DNA of 64,000 bases from Komagataeibacter xylinus (GTDB taxonomy: Bacteria; Pseudomonadota; Alphaproteobacteria; Acetobacterales; Acetobacteraceae), in assembly GCF_009834365.1 (NCBI RefSeq), contig NZ_CP041348.1:2641001-2705000 (forward strand), given 5' to 3'. Below the pieces are notes generated by a model, which searched no databases, had not been told where the DNA came from, and worked only from the letters and a program-made list of their open reading frames with translations. The first letter of the stretch is position 1, and each line of letters begins with the position of its first letter. The translations under genes and the position numbers were made by a program. Shown here piece by piece: positions 19,183-28,622 of this stretch.

Positions 19183-20460
19183 CTAGCGCTGATCCGGCAA
19201 CAACTCCTTCAGAACCGTGTGGATTGCAGCGCAAAGGCGGCTGAGCTCGGCTGGCGTGATGGTGAAAACCGGCGTCAGGTAAATGATATTACGGAAGGGC
19301 CGCACCCATACCCCCTGTGCAATCAGGGCGGTCTTGAGCGCATTCATGTCACGTATGCGGTCAAGTTCCACCACGCCAATGGCCCCCATGACACGCACAT
19401 CAACCACATAAGGAAGGGCACGGCAGGGTTCGAGTTCGGCGCGCATCTGCGTTTCAATGCCTGCCACCTGCTGCAGGCGCGGTTCGGTTGCAAACAGGTC
19501 GAGCGAGGCATTGGCGCAGGCGCAGGCCAGGGCATTGGCCATGAAGGTTGGCCCATGCATGAGCGCATGCAGCGGATCATCGGACAGGAAAGCCTCGAAC
19601 ACATGCCTGCGCGCCACGGTGGCTGCCAGTGCCATCGTGCCCCCGGTCAATGCCTTTGAAAGGGTGATGATGTCAGGCACGATTCCGGCCTGCTCGCAGG
19701 CGAACATCGTGCCGGTACGGCCAAAACCGGTAAAGATCTCATCCAGGATCAGCAGCACGCCATGGCGGTCGGCCAGGGTGCGCAGGGTGCGCAGCACCTG
19801 CGGCGCATGGAACAGCATGCCGCCCGCGCCCTGCACCAGGGGTTCGGTAATGATGGCGGCAATGCTGCCTGCATGCTGCGCCAGCAGGACATCAAGGGCT
19901 GCGGTGCTCGCGGCATCGACCGGCAGGTCGGCGATGAAATGCTCGGGTAGCGCACCGTTATAGAGGCTGTGCATGCCTTCCTCCGGGTCGCACACGGCCA
20001 TGGTGGCGATCGTATCGCCATGATAGCCGCCGCGGAAAGCCAGCAGCTTTGTCCGCCCGGTCTGACCCTGATTGAGCCAGTACTGGATGGCCATCTTCAT
20101 GGCCACCTCGACCGAGACCGAGCCGGAATCCGTAAAAAACACCCGTTCCAGATCACCGGGCAGAAGGCCTGCAAGCCGGCTTGCCAGTGTCAGGGCCGGT
20201 TCATTGACCAGACCGCCAAACATGACATGTGGCATGCGCTCAAGCTGGGCCGCCACCGCAGCGCGGATATGGGGGTGGTTATAGCCGTGGCAGGCGGTCC
20301 ACCACGAGGCGATGCCATCAAGCAGTTCCGAGCCATCAGCCAGCGTGATGGTGCAGCCCTGCGTGCGCGTGGCAGGCAGCGGGGGCAGGGCAGTCTGCAT
20401 CTGCGCATAGGGCAGCCAGACATGCCGCATGCCCTGCTCCAGCCATTCAGGTCCACACAT
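19183..20460 (-). CDS. bioA: Adenosylmethionine-8-amino-7-oxononanoate aminotransferase
   Basis: 425 aa from ATG at 20460 (MCGPEWLEQG). PLP aminotransferase that converts KAPA to DAPA in biotin synthesis. Visible motifs are HVWLPYAQM, SWWTACHGYNHPHI, FTDSGSVSVEVAMKMA, LILDEIFTGFGRTGTMFA and the PLP-lysine in TLSKALTGGT. It is transcribed divergently from bioF; the start codons are 70 bases apart, so they may share a control region. Confidence 0.96.
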   Translation of the reverse strand: MCGPEWLEQGMRHVWLPYAQMQTALPPLPATRTQGCTITLADGSELLDGIASWWTACHGYNHPHIRAAVAAQLERMPHVMFGGLVNEPALTLASRLAGLLPGDLERVFFTDSGSVSVEVAMKMAIQYWLNQGQTGRTKLLAFRGGYHGDTIATMAVCDPEEGMHSLYNGALPEHFIADLPVDAASTAALDVLLAQHAGSIAAIITEPLVQGAGGMLFHAPQVLRTLRTLADRHGVLLILDEIFTGFGRTGTMFACEQAGIVPDIITLSKALTGGTMALAATVARRHVFEAFLSDDPLHALMHGPTFMANALACACANASLDLFATEPRLQQVAGIETQMRAELEPCRALPYVVDVRVMGAIGVVELDRIRDMNALKTALIAQGVWVRPFRNIIYLTPVFTITPAELSRLCAAIHTVLKELLPDQR

Positions 20461-20530
20461 GCGCTCTCTCCGTGATATTGAATTGGCGGGATTGACCGGG
20501 GCGGCAGGCTCCGGCAGGAGAATGCGCTTC

Positions 20531-21715
20531 ATGGCCTGTTTCGACACCCTTTTCCAGACTGCGCTCGACCACATGGCGCAGCGTCATATCCGCCGCGTGC
20601 TGCGCCCCGTGCGCCATAGCGGGCCGGTAACCGTTATCCGTGACGGGCGCGCGCTGGTCAATTTCTCATCCAATGATTACCTCGGGCTGTCACATCATCC
20701 AGCCCTTGTTGCCCGCGCGGCGCAGTGGCTGCATGAGGATGGAACGGGTGCGGGTGCCTCGCGGCTGGTCACCGGCACCAGTGCGCGGCACATGGCGGTG
20801 GAAGCGCGTCTTGCGGCCTTCAAGGGGGCGGAAGCAGCACTCCTTCTGGCCAGCGGGTGGCAGGCCAATGCCTCCGTGCTGGCGGCCATATTGCGGCTGG
20901 CGACCGATCAGGGCGCACCCCCGCTGGTGTTTGCCGACCGGCTGAACCATGCCAGCCTACACCATGGCTGCATGGCGGCAGGCGTGCGGCAGATCCGCTT
21001 CCGGCACAACGATCTTGACCATCTGGAAAGCCTGCTGCTGCGGCATGCGCCTGATCCGGGCCTGCGCATCATCGTGACGGAAAGCGTGTTCAGCATGGAT
21101 GGCGACTGCACCGACATTGCCCGCCTCAGCGCGTTGGCCCGGCAACATGGTGCCTTTACTTACGTGGATGAAGCCCATGCCACCGGCGTGCTTGGCCCGC
21201 AGGGGCGCGGGCTGTGCGCGGGGCATGAGATCGATCTGGTCATGGGCACGTTCAGCAAGGCGCTGGGCGGGTTTGGCGCGTTTGTAACCGGCTCGCGCGC
21301 CCTGTGTGACTGGCTGGTCAATGCCTGTTCGGGCTTCGTGTTCACCACCGCCCCGCCGCCTGCCATGCTCGGCGCAATGGACGCGGCCATTGAATGCGTG
21401 CCCCATCTGGATGAAGAGCGCGCCCGTCTGGCCCGCAACGCAGTTCATATCCGCGATGTGGTGCGCAACTGCGGCCTGTCGCCGGAACCCTCGACCACGC
21501 AGATCGTACCGATTATGCTTGGTGATGCTGCGCGCGCCCTGCGCTTTGCCGCAAGCCTTGAGGCGCAGGGCCTGCTGGCCGCCGCCATACGCCCCCCCAC
21601 GGTGCCGCCCAATGGCAGCCGCATCCGTTTTGCGCTGAGTGCGGCCCATACCGATGCCATGATCGACCAGCTTGCCACAGCCATTCCGCTGGCCCTGCAA
21701 CAGAGTGCTGCATGA
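20531..21715 (+). CDS. bioF: 8-amino-7-oxononanoate synthase
   Basis: 394 aa from ATG at 20531 (MACFDTLFQT), chosen because AGGAG at 20516-20520 is 10 bases upstream, whereas ATG 20522 is too close. PLP enzyme joining pimeloyl-ACP and alanine. Motifs are NFSSNDYLGLSHHPAL, ASRLVTGTSARH, YVDEAHATGVLGPQGRG and GTFSKALGGFGAF (PLP lysine). First gene of a plus-strand bioF-bioH/G-bioCD unit. Confidence 0.96.
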   Translation: MACFDTLFQTALDHMAQRHIRRVLRPVRHSGPVTVIRDGRALVNFSSNDYLGLSHHPALVARAAQWLHEDGTGAGASRLVTGTSARHMAVEARLAAFKGAEAALLLASGWQANASVLAAILRLATDQGAPPLVFADRLNHASLHHGCMAAGVRQIRFRHNDLDHLESLLLRHAPDPGLRIIVTESVFSMDGDCTDIARLSALARQHGAFTYVDEAHATGVLGPQGRGLCAGHEIDLVMGTFSKALGGFGAFVTGSRALCDWLVNACSGFVFTTAPPPAMLGAMDAAIECVPHLDEERARLARNAVHIRDVVRNCGLSPEPSTTQIVPIMLGDAARALRFAASLEAQGLLAAAIRPPTVPPNGSRIRFALSAAHTDAMIDQLATAIPLALQQSAA

Positions 21716-22362
21716 GCACCACCCTGCCGCTGGCTTTCGTGCATGGCTGGGCGTTCGACCCCACGTTCTGGACCGCGACCCGTACGGCCCTTGGCAACGC
21801 ACGCACGCGCTGCCTCGATTTTGGCTTCTTTGCCCCACGCGCCCATATGGAACTACCGCAGGAGCCCTATATTGGCGTCGGGCACTCACTGGGCACGTTA
21901 TGGCTGCTGCGCCACCACGGCCCGCTGTGCCGGGGCCTGATCCTGATCAACGGCTTCAGCCGGTTCGGGGCCGGACCGGATTTTCCGGCTGGCATTACCC
22001 GGCGTGTGATCGAACGCATGCGCCAGGGGCTGCTGCGCGCGCCGCAGGGATTGCTGCACAGTTTCCGCCTGCGCGCGGGCATTGATTCGCCGGTGCCTGA
22101 ACCGATCGTGCGCGACCGGCTGGAAACCGGGCTCGAAGCCCTGATGGACATGGATTGCCGGGCCGACCTGATCCGCACGACATGCCCGGTTCATGTCATG
22201 GCAGGCACGCAGGATGCCATTGCCCCCCCAGCGCTGACCGAGGCCTGTTTTCCAGCCCGTTCCCTTCAATGGCTGGAAGGCGGGCATCTGCTTCCGCTCA
22301 CGCATGCCACGGCCTGTGCGGATGCCATAACCACCATGGCCAGACGGATGATGCCATCATGA
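21712..22362 (+). CDS. Alpha/beta hydrolase, probable pimeloyl-ACP methyl ester esterase (BioH/BioG role)
   Basis: 216 aa, overlapping bioF by 4 bases (ATGA). Alpha/beta hydrolase signs: FVHGWAFD (oxyanion region), nucleophile elbow GHSLG near residue 60, acid in AGTQDAIAPP and histidine in GGHLLPLTHA. It is shorter than E. coli BioH (256 aa), with a reduced cap, nearer to BioG-type lengths. Location between bioF and a bioC-containing gene supports the role of removing the methyl group from pimeloyl-ACP methyl ester. The exact family (BioH, BioG or a third type) is not resolved. Confidence 0.82.
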   Translation: MSTTLPLAFVHGWAFDPTFWTATRTALGNARTRCLDFGFFAPRAHMELPQEPYIGVGHSLGTLWLLRHHGPLCRGLILINGFSRFGAGPDFPAGITRRVIERMRQGLLRAPQGLLHSFRLRAGIDSPVPEPIVRDRLETGLEALMDMDCRADLIRTTCPVHVMAGTQDAIAPPALTEACFPARSLQWLEGGHLLPLTHATACADAITTMARRMMPS

Positions 22363-23756
22363 CGCGCAAGGACAGCATTGCCGCCCGTTTCGACATGGCG
22401 CAGCACTACGAGCAGGCGGCCCGCATCCAGCGCATTGCCGCGACCGAACTGGCCCGGCGTATTGCTGCCGCCATGAGCCCTCATGCCCCGCGCCGTATTC
22501 TGGAAATTGGCTGTGGTACCGGCTTCCTGACCCGTGAGCTGCGCCGCCTGTTCCCCCAGGCGTACATCACCGCCACCGATATCGCGCCGGGCATGCTGCA
22601 ACGCCTCGCACGATCCATGCCCGATGACGCGCAACTTGTGCTGCACCGCATGGATGGTGAAGCGCCCGACCTGACTGGTCCGTTTGACCTTATCTGTTCC
22701 AGTCTGGCCATGCAGTGGTTTGCCGACCGCAAGGCGGCTCTTGCCGCACTGGGCCGCCTGCTGGCACCGGGTGGGCACATGGCGCTGGCAACCCTGTGCG
22801 CAGGCAGTTTTCACCAATGGCGGGCTGCGTATGACGCCGTGGGCAGGACATGCCCCATGGCCGATTACCCACCCTGCACCACGTTGCAGGCCGAATGGCC
22901 CGATTGTGGCGCTGGTCTGTGGGAAGACGCTGAAATCATCGATACGCCTGCGTCACCACTGGCCTTCGTGCGTGAACTTCGGGCTATCGGTGCAACCCAT
23001 ACGGACAGTTCCCCCACGGATGGCCTGCGGCGCGTACTGGCTGCGGCAGGCGAGGGGGATGCACCTTTTGCCGTATCATACCATGTGGCGTACGGGCAGT
23101 TCGACCGCGCGCCATGGCCGGGCGTGTTCGTGACCGGCACGGATACGGATGTGGGCAAAACCGTTAGTTCCGCCGCACTGGTAAGGGCATGGAACGCCGC
23201 TTACTGGAAGCCCCTGCAAAGCGGCACGGATGACGCGCCATCCGACAGCATGAGCCTGCGCCATCTGACCGGACCTGATGCGACCCGGCTTTATCCGCCT
23301 GCAGCGAGTTTCGGGGCTTCCCTCTCGCCCGAGGATGCAGCGCGGCAGGCCGATACCCGGATCGACCCTGATCTGATTACCCTGCCGGATCACGACCCTG
23401 CGGCAGGCCCGGTGGTGGTGGAAGGGGCAGGAGGCGTGTTCGTGCCGATCGCGCCCGATTACCTGATGATCGACCTCATGGCACGGCTGGCGCTGCCGGT
23501 GGTGCTGGTTGCCCGCAGCACGCTGGGCACGATCAACCACACGCTGCTCAGCCTTGCCGCCCTGCGGGCACGGGGGCTGCGCGTGGCAGGCGTGATCCTG
23601 AACGGTCCACTCGAACCCGTGGGGCGCGAGGCCATCATCCGCCACGGGCAGGTGCGCATTCTGGCGCAGTTTCCGCCCATAACGCCCATGGGGCCGGACG
23701 CGGTGGCGCAACTCGCTGCCCTGCTGCCGCCATGGCGTGACATCATGCAATCATGA
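22359..23756 (+). CDS. Fusion of malonyl-ACP O-methyltransferase (BioC) and dethiobiotin synthetase (BioD)
   Basis: 465 aa from ATG at 22359 (MTRKDSIAAR), overlapping the previous gene as ATGA. Residues 1-250 are a BioC-type methyltransferase: IAARFDMAQHYEQAARIQ, motif I ILEIGCGTGFLTREL at about 48-60, SSLAMQWFADRKAALAALGRLL and the closing SYHVAYGQF. Residues 253-465 are BioD: P-loop GTDTDVGKT at 260-268, YWKPLQSGT at 282-290 and VVVEGAGGVFVPI. Both halves look complete with no linker, so one polypeptide would prime pimelate synthesis and later close the ureido ring. No frameshift or internal stop is seen. Confidence 0.93.
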   Translation: MTRKDSIAARFDMAQHYEQAARIQRIAATELARRIAAAMSPHAPRRILEIGCGTGFLTRELRRLFPQAYITATDIAPGMLQRLARSMPDDAQLVLHRMDGEAPDLTGPFDLICSSLAMQWFADRKAALAALGRLLAPGGHMALATLCAGSFHQWRAAYDAVGRTCPMADYPPCTTLQAEWPDCGAGLWEDAEIIDTPASPLAFVRELRAIGATHTDSSPTDGLRRVLAAAGEGDAPFAVSYHVAYGQFDRAPWPGVFVTGTDTDVGKTVSSAALVRAWNAAYWKPLQSGTDDAPSDSMSLRHLTGPDATRLYPPAASFGASLSPEDAARQADTRIDPDLITLPDHDPAAGPVVVEGAGGVFVPIAPDYLMIDLMARLALPVVLVARSTLGTINHTLLSLAALRARGLRVAGVILNGPLEPVGREAIIRHGQVRILAQFPPITPMGPDAVAQLAALLPPWRDIMQS

Positions 23757-23820
23757 AAACGCTGCCTTCTTGCAAAAAAGGGCGCCCAGAAATTTTGGGG
23801 CTGGCAGCGGGCCGCAACCT
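23757..23820. repeat. Probable degenerate copy of the AT-rich hairpin repeat after bioCD
   Basis: The stretch GAAAACGCTGCCTTCTTGC then AAAAAAGGGCGCC resembles the first stem of the element at 51864-51950 (AACGCCGCCTTCT ... AAAAAGGCGGCG). It sits between convergent bioCD and lexA and could act as their shared terminator. Confidence 0.35.
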
Positions 23821-24492
23821 TTAATAACGGCGGATCAGGCCTGCCAGCGTGCCCTGTATGTACACACGCCCCGCTGGAAAAATCCGGGTCTCATACGCGC
23901 TATTGGCCGGGATCAGCGCAATTTCGCTGCCCTGATGGCGGATGCGCTTGAGGGTGACCTCATCGCCATCAATCAGCGCCACCACGATCTCCCCGTCATT
24001 CGCGTGGTTCTGCTGGCGGATGATGACCATGTCACCATCAAGAATGCCCGCTTCCTCCATCGAATTGCCCGTCACTTCCAGTGCGTAATGGCTGGCCTTG
24101 CCCAGCATGTCGGCAGGCACGGTGATGCGGGTGGTCTCGGGTGTTATGGCCTCGATGGGATTGCCTGCGGCAATACGCCCCACGAAAGGCACGTCCATCA
24201 CCGCGGCGATCTGTTCAGGGGCAGGCAGGTCTGGCGCGGGATGGGGCGAATCGGCCGGGCGGGGCGGCGGCGGATCAATATCGGGCAGGCGCAGGATCTC
24301 GAGCGCACGGGCCCGATGATGCCTGCGGTGCAGGAACCCACGCTCCTCTAGTGCTGAAATGAGGCGATGAATGCCTGACTTGGAGCGCAGGCCGAGTGCA
24401 TCCTTCATTTCATCGAAAGAGGGTGAAAAACCCGTGCGGCGCAGATGGCTATCGATAAACAGCAAAAGCTCATGTTGTTTTCTGGTGAGCAT
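23821..24492 (-). CDS. lexA: LexA repressor / self-cleaving protease
   Basis: 223 aa. N-terminal winged helix ([49 protein letters not shown]), Pro-rich linker, then the S24 domain. Self-cleavage Ala-Gly is in RIAAGNP, the catalytic serine in TGNSMEEAG and the lysine in DEVTLKRI. Controls the SOS response. A GTTC-N7-GTTC box 75 bases upstream of its start indicates autoregulation. Confidence 0.97.
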   Translation of the reverse strand: MLTRKQHELLLFIDSHLRRTGFSPSFDEMKDALGLRSKSGIHRLISALEERGFLHRRHHRARALEILRLPDIDPPPPRPADSPHPAPDLPAPEQIAAVMDVPFVGRIAAGNPIEAITPETTRITVPADMLGKASHYALEVTGNSMEEAGILDGDMVIIRQQNHANDGEIVVALIDGDEVTLKRIRHQGSEIALIPANSAYETRIFPAGRVYIQGTLAGLIRRY

Positions 24493-24566
24493 GTCACATG
24501 TCCTTTTGCCGTGAGCAGCGCCGCCGATGCGTGAGCGCCATGGAACAAATCAAAAACCTGTTCCAT

Positions 24567-24581
24567 GTTCTACATTGGTTC
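24567..24581 (-). promoter_or_regulatory. LexA (SOS) box of the alphaproteobacterial type
   Basis: GTTCTACATTGGTTC is an exact GTTC-N7-GTTC, the direct repeat bound by alphaproteobacterial LexA. It lies between the moeA stop and the lexA start, 75 bases upstream of lexA, so it most likely serves lexA autoregulation. Confidence 0.85.
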
Positions 24582-24609
24582 CTCCTCGCGCGTCAACCGG
24601 CATTCCGGC

Positions 24610-25818
24610 CTATGCAAAGACGTGATCGATACGGATCAGTTCGCATTTATCACCTGTCTGTGCTGCTGGCGCATGGGGCGCGCGCAGCACCAGCGCCTGG
24701 CTTTGCGCCAGCACGTGCAGCATGGCCGAATCCTGCACGGGGAACGGCGTTGCCACCAGGCGGCCCTGTGCGTCATGTGCAAGGGTTGCGCGCAGGTGGT
24801 CCATGCGCTGGTCGTTTGGAGGCACGTCGCAGCCCAGAATGGCGTGAACCGGCGGCTCAACGGGTTGCGCCAGTCCGGCCATGCGCCGCAGGGTTGGCAG
24901 CACGAACACGATAGAGCACACGAAGGCCGCAACCGGATTGCCCGGCAGGCCAATGAACGGCAGGCGGCCAAGATGGCCCGACATCAGCGGGCGGCCCGGT
25001 CGCATGGCAATCTTCCAGAAATCGGTTTTCAGCCCCACCTGTTCCAGCCCGCGCCGGACCAGGTCGTGGCTGCCTACGCTGGCGCCGCCCGCAGTCAGCA
25101 GCATGTCCACGCCATCGACCATGCGCTCGAGTGTTGCCACATCGGCCATGTCATCGCGCAGCACCGGCAGCATGATCGGCTCGGCGCCTGCGGCGCGCAG
25201 CAGGGCGGCCAGCATGGGGGTGTTGGCGTTGGCGATCTGGCCCGCGCCGACGGGGCTGCCAGGCAGGAGCAGTTCATCGCCCGTAGCGGCAATGGCCACG
25301 CGCGGGCGGCGCGTCACCTGCACCCACGCATTGTTGGCCGCTGCCGCCAGCCCCACATCGCGTGCTGAGAGCCTGTGGCCTGCGGGCACAAGCATCTGCC
25401 CCGCCGCAAAATCCTGCCCCTTGCGGCGCACATAGGTGCCAGGCGCCAGCGTGTGAGTGGTATGCACGCTGCTGCCCTCGCGCCGTGCGTTCTCCTGTAT
25501 CAGCACGGCGTCCGTGCCTGCAGGCATGACGCTGCCGGTAAAGATGCGTACGCACTGCCCGGGGCCAGCCGTGCCGGTAAAGGGGTGGCCCGCAGGAGCC
25601 TCGGCAATGCAGGCAAGTGTTACCCCGCCTGCCGAAAGATCCGCCGCGCGCACGGCGTAGCCATCCATGGACGAGACATTGGCTGGCGGGTTGGACAGCC
25701 CCGCCATGATGGGGGCCGCACTCACGCGCCCGCAGGCATCGGTCAGGGCCACGACCTCGGCAGGGAGGGGGAAAACCCCTTCCAGAATCCGCTCACGCGC
25801 TTGCGCTACACTCAACAT
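24610..25818 (-). CDS. moeA: Molybdopterin molybdenumtransferase
   Basis: 402 aa from ATG at 25818 (MLSVAQARER), chosen because GGAG is 11 bases upstream; a GTG at 25830 is too close to it. Inserts molybdenum into adenylated molybdopterin. Motifs are SSMDGYAVRAADL, GTDAVLIQENA, TGDELLLPG, LTAGGASVGSHDLVRRGLEQVG and LPGNPVAAFV. Together with moaA (3.2 kb) it belongs to the pathway that would equip AldH encoded at 28.6-30.9 kb. Confidence 0.95.
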   Translation of the reverse strand: MLSVAQARERILEGVFPLPAEVVALTDACGRVSAAPIMAGLSNPPANVSSMDGYAVRAADLSAGGVTLACIAEAPAGHPFTGTAGPGQCVRIFTGSVMPAGTDAVLIQENARREGSSVHTTHTLAPGTYVRRKGQDFAAGQMLVPAGHRLSARDVGLAAAANNAWVQVTRRPRVAIAATGDELLLPGSPVGAGQIANANTPMLAALLRAAGAEPIMLPVLRDDMADVATLERMVDGVDMLLTAGGASVGSHDLVRRGLEQVGLKTDFWKIAMRPGRPLMSGHLGRLPFIGLPGNPVAAFVCSIVFVLPTLRRMAGLAQPVEPPVHAILGCDVPPNDQRMDHLRATLAHDAQGRLVATPFPVQDSAMLHVLAQSQALVLRAPHAPAAQTGDKCELIRIDHVFA

Positions 25819-25873
25819 CGGGCACGACACTCCATTTTTTTTGCCATTCTGGGGCGATTCCAGCAGAAATATC

Positions 25874-25890
25874 GGTCAAGGTGCTTGACC
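25874..25890. promoter_or_regulatory. Inverted repeat between divergent moeA and rpmG
   Basis: GGTCAAG-gtg-CTTGACC is a perfect 7-bp-arm repeat, 56 bases from the moeA start and 89 bases from the rpmG start. It could be an operator or include a TTGACC -35 element for rpmG; no good -10 was found. Confidence 0.35.
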
Positions 25891-25978
25891 TGAGCCTTGT
25901 GTATGCGCATTTTCCGCCAACTTGAACCACTGCTGCACCTGAGTGTTCCAGCAGCGGCGGAGCAGTGCTGAGGATATC

Positions 25979-26146
25979 ATGGCCAAGAGCAACACCATTC
26001 AGATCAAACTCGTCTCCACGGCGGACACGGGCTACTTCTATGTGACCAAGAAGAATGCCCGCGCCCAGACCGGCAAGATGGAACTGCGGAAATATGACCC
26101 CGTCGCGCGCAAGCACGTGGCCTTCCGCGAAGCGAAGATCAAATAA
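25979..26146 (+). CDS. rpmG: 50S ribosomal protein L33
   Basis: 55 aa from ATG at 25979 ([10 protein letters not shown]); GAGGA lies just upstream. [17 protein letters not shown] and [23 protein letters not shown] are the L33 signature. This is the form without the zinc-binding cysteines. Followed by a strong terminator. Confidence 0.97.
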   Translation: MAKSNTIQIKLVSTADTGYFYVTKKNARAQTGKMELRKYDPVARKHVAFREAKIK

Positions 26147-26167
26147 TCTCCCGATTTGCGGAGATGC

Positions 26168-26203
26168 AAAAAACCCCGGCAGGTTTTCCGCCGGGGTTTT
26201 TTT
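26168..26203. terminator. Strong bidirectional rho-independent terminator
   Basis: An A-run leads into ACCCCGGC, a 9-base loop and GCCGGGGT, then a T-run on the plus strand. The A-run gives T's on the minus strand. It separates convergent rpmG and ftsB. Confidence 0.93.
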
Positions 26204-26236
26204 GTATCTGCCGCGTGCCGTAGCGCCGGGGTAATT

Positions 26237-26566
26237 TCAGTACAGATGGTCATGCTCCGCGTATGGCACGACAATCTCGTCCTGGCGCGCAAGGTTCTGC
26301 ATGGAGCGGGCGCGTTCATCGAGCAGGTCGGTGTCGAGCGCGCCTTCCTTGAGGCCACGCACGCGGCGCAGCCACACTTCCTGCTCGGCCGTGGCGTCCT
26401 TCTGGGCCGAGCGCGCCTCATCAAGCAGGTGCAACTGCGTGGCGTAGCTGTGCAGCCCATGTTCGCCGCGCATGACATTCCAGCCAAAATAGCCTGTCAG
26501 TGCGATGAACAGGGCAGGGGGAATGGTTGCCCGCATCACACGTTTCGCGATCTTGACTATCTGCAT
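26237..26566 (-). CDS. ftsB: FtsB/DivIC-family septum formation initiator
   Basis: 109 aa. One N-terminal membrane helix (IPPALFIALTGYFGWNVM) is followed by a charged helical stretch with heptad-like spacing (GLHSYATQLHLLDEARSAQKDATAEQEVWLRRVRGL), then LDTDLLDERARSMQNLARQDEIVV, typical of the bacterial divisome protein FtsB. Located 61 bases downstream of eno on the same strand, the usual eno-ftsB arrangement. Confidence 0.88.
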   Translation of the reverse strand: MQIVKIAKRVMRATIPPALFIALTGYFGWNVMRGEHGLHSYATQLHLLDEARSAQKDATAEQEVWLRRVRGLKEGALDTDLLDERARSMQNLARQDEIVVPYAEHDHLY

Positions 26567-26627
26567 CCCATTCCCCTTTTTCGTATTCCTTCAGGCCGGA
26601 CGGGCTTAACCCGCCCGGACCCGTGTG

Positions 26628-27995
<1,368 letters not shown>

Positions 27996-28047
27996 TCACG
28001 CCAGAGTAGGCTATGCAACTCAGCACAAGATATTAGGAGACCCCGCC

Positions 28048-28533
28048 GTGAAACGCCTGCCGCTGCTCGCCATCGTCACTGCTCTGGCCAGCCTGCTGCC
28101 ACTGGTTGGCTGCACCTGTGCGATCCTGTTCCTTTCACCCGACCACACTCCACGCCTGCTGACCGCCGCCGTGGGCTATGGCGCGGTGATGCTGTCCTTT
28201 CTTGGCGCGGTGCACTGGGGCATGGCGCTGGAGCAGCCTGACATCATACCCGCCGGCGGCACGCAGCGCCTGACCAACCTGCGCCTCGCACTTGGCGGCC
28301 TGCCTGCCTTCATTGGCTGGATCGGGCTGTGCGCCGCCACCGTGCAGGAACTCGCCGGGCTCATGACGCTGATCGCGGGCTTTGCGGCAACAGCCGTGGT
28401 GGAACGCATGGCCTGGCGGCGCGGTGCCATGCCTCGGGGCTACATGACGGTGCAGTGGTTTGTCATTTGCCTGGCGGAGCTGTGTTTTGTCGCGATTCTG
28501 GCAGCGTGCATGGGCATGCGCCCCGGCAGTTGA
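28048..28533 (+). CDS. DUF3429 family membrane protein
   Basis: 161 aa from GTG at 28048 (MKRLPLLAIV), chosen for TAGGAGA about 8 bases upstream; the frame is open further 5' but that part overlaps eno. About four to five hydrophobic helices are visible, with AVGYGAVMLSFLGAVHWGMAL, NLRLALGGLPAFIGWIGL, LMTLIAGFAATAVVERMAWRRG and VQWFVICLAELCFVAILAA. The SFLGAVHWG motif is typical of DUF3429, inner-membrane proteins of unknown function. Confidence 0.85.
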   Translation: MKRLPLLAIVTALASLLPLVGCTCAILFLSPDHTPRLLTAAVGYGAVMLSFLGAVHWGMALEQPDIIPAGGTQRLTNLRLALGGLPAFIGWIGLCAATVQELAGLMTLIAGFAATAVVERMAWRRGAMPRGYMTVQWFVICLAELCFVAILAACMGMRPGS

Positions 28534-28564
28534 GGGCGCGGCGCCGCGTATTGCGCAGGCCATG

Positions 28565-28601
28565 AAAAAGCCCGGCATGCAGGTACATGCCGGGCTTTTT
28601 T
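28565..28601. terminator. Strong bidirectional terminator between DUF3429 gene and aldH
   Basis: AAAAAGCCCGGCATG and CATGCCGGGCTTTTT form a perfect 15-bp stem with a 6-base loop, T-rich on both strands. It serves the two convergent genes. Confidence 0.95.
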
Positions 28602-28622
28602 ATTGCATCTGGATGCGGGAGA

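Noticed and set aside
22155..22358. N-terminal extension of the BioC-BioD frame
   Set aside because: It overlaps the hydrolase gene fully in another frame; the ATGA overlap at 22359 gives the expected BioC start.
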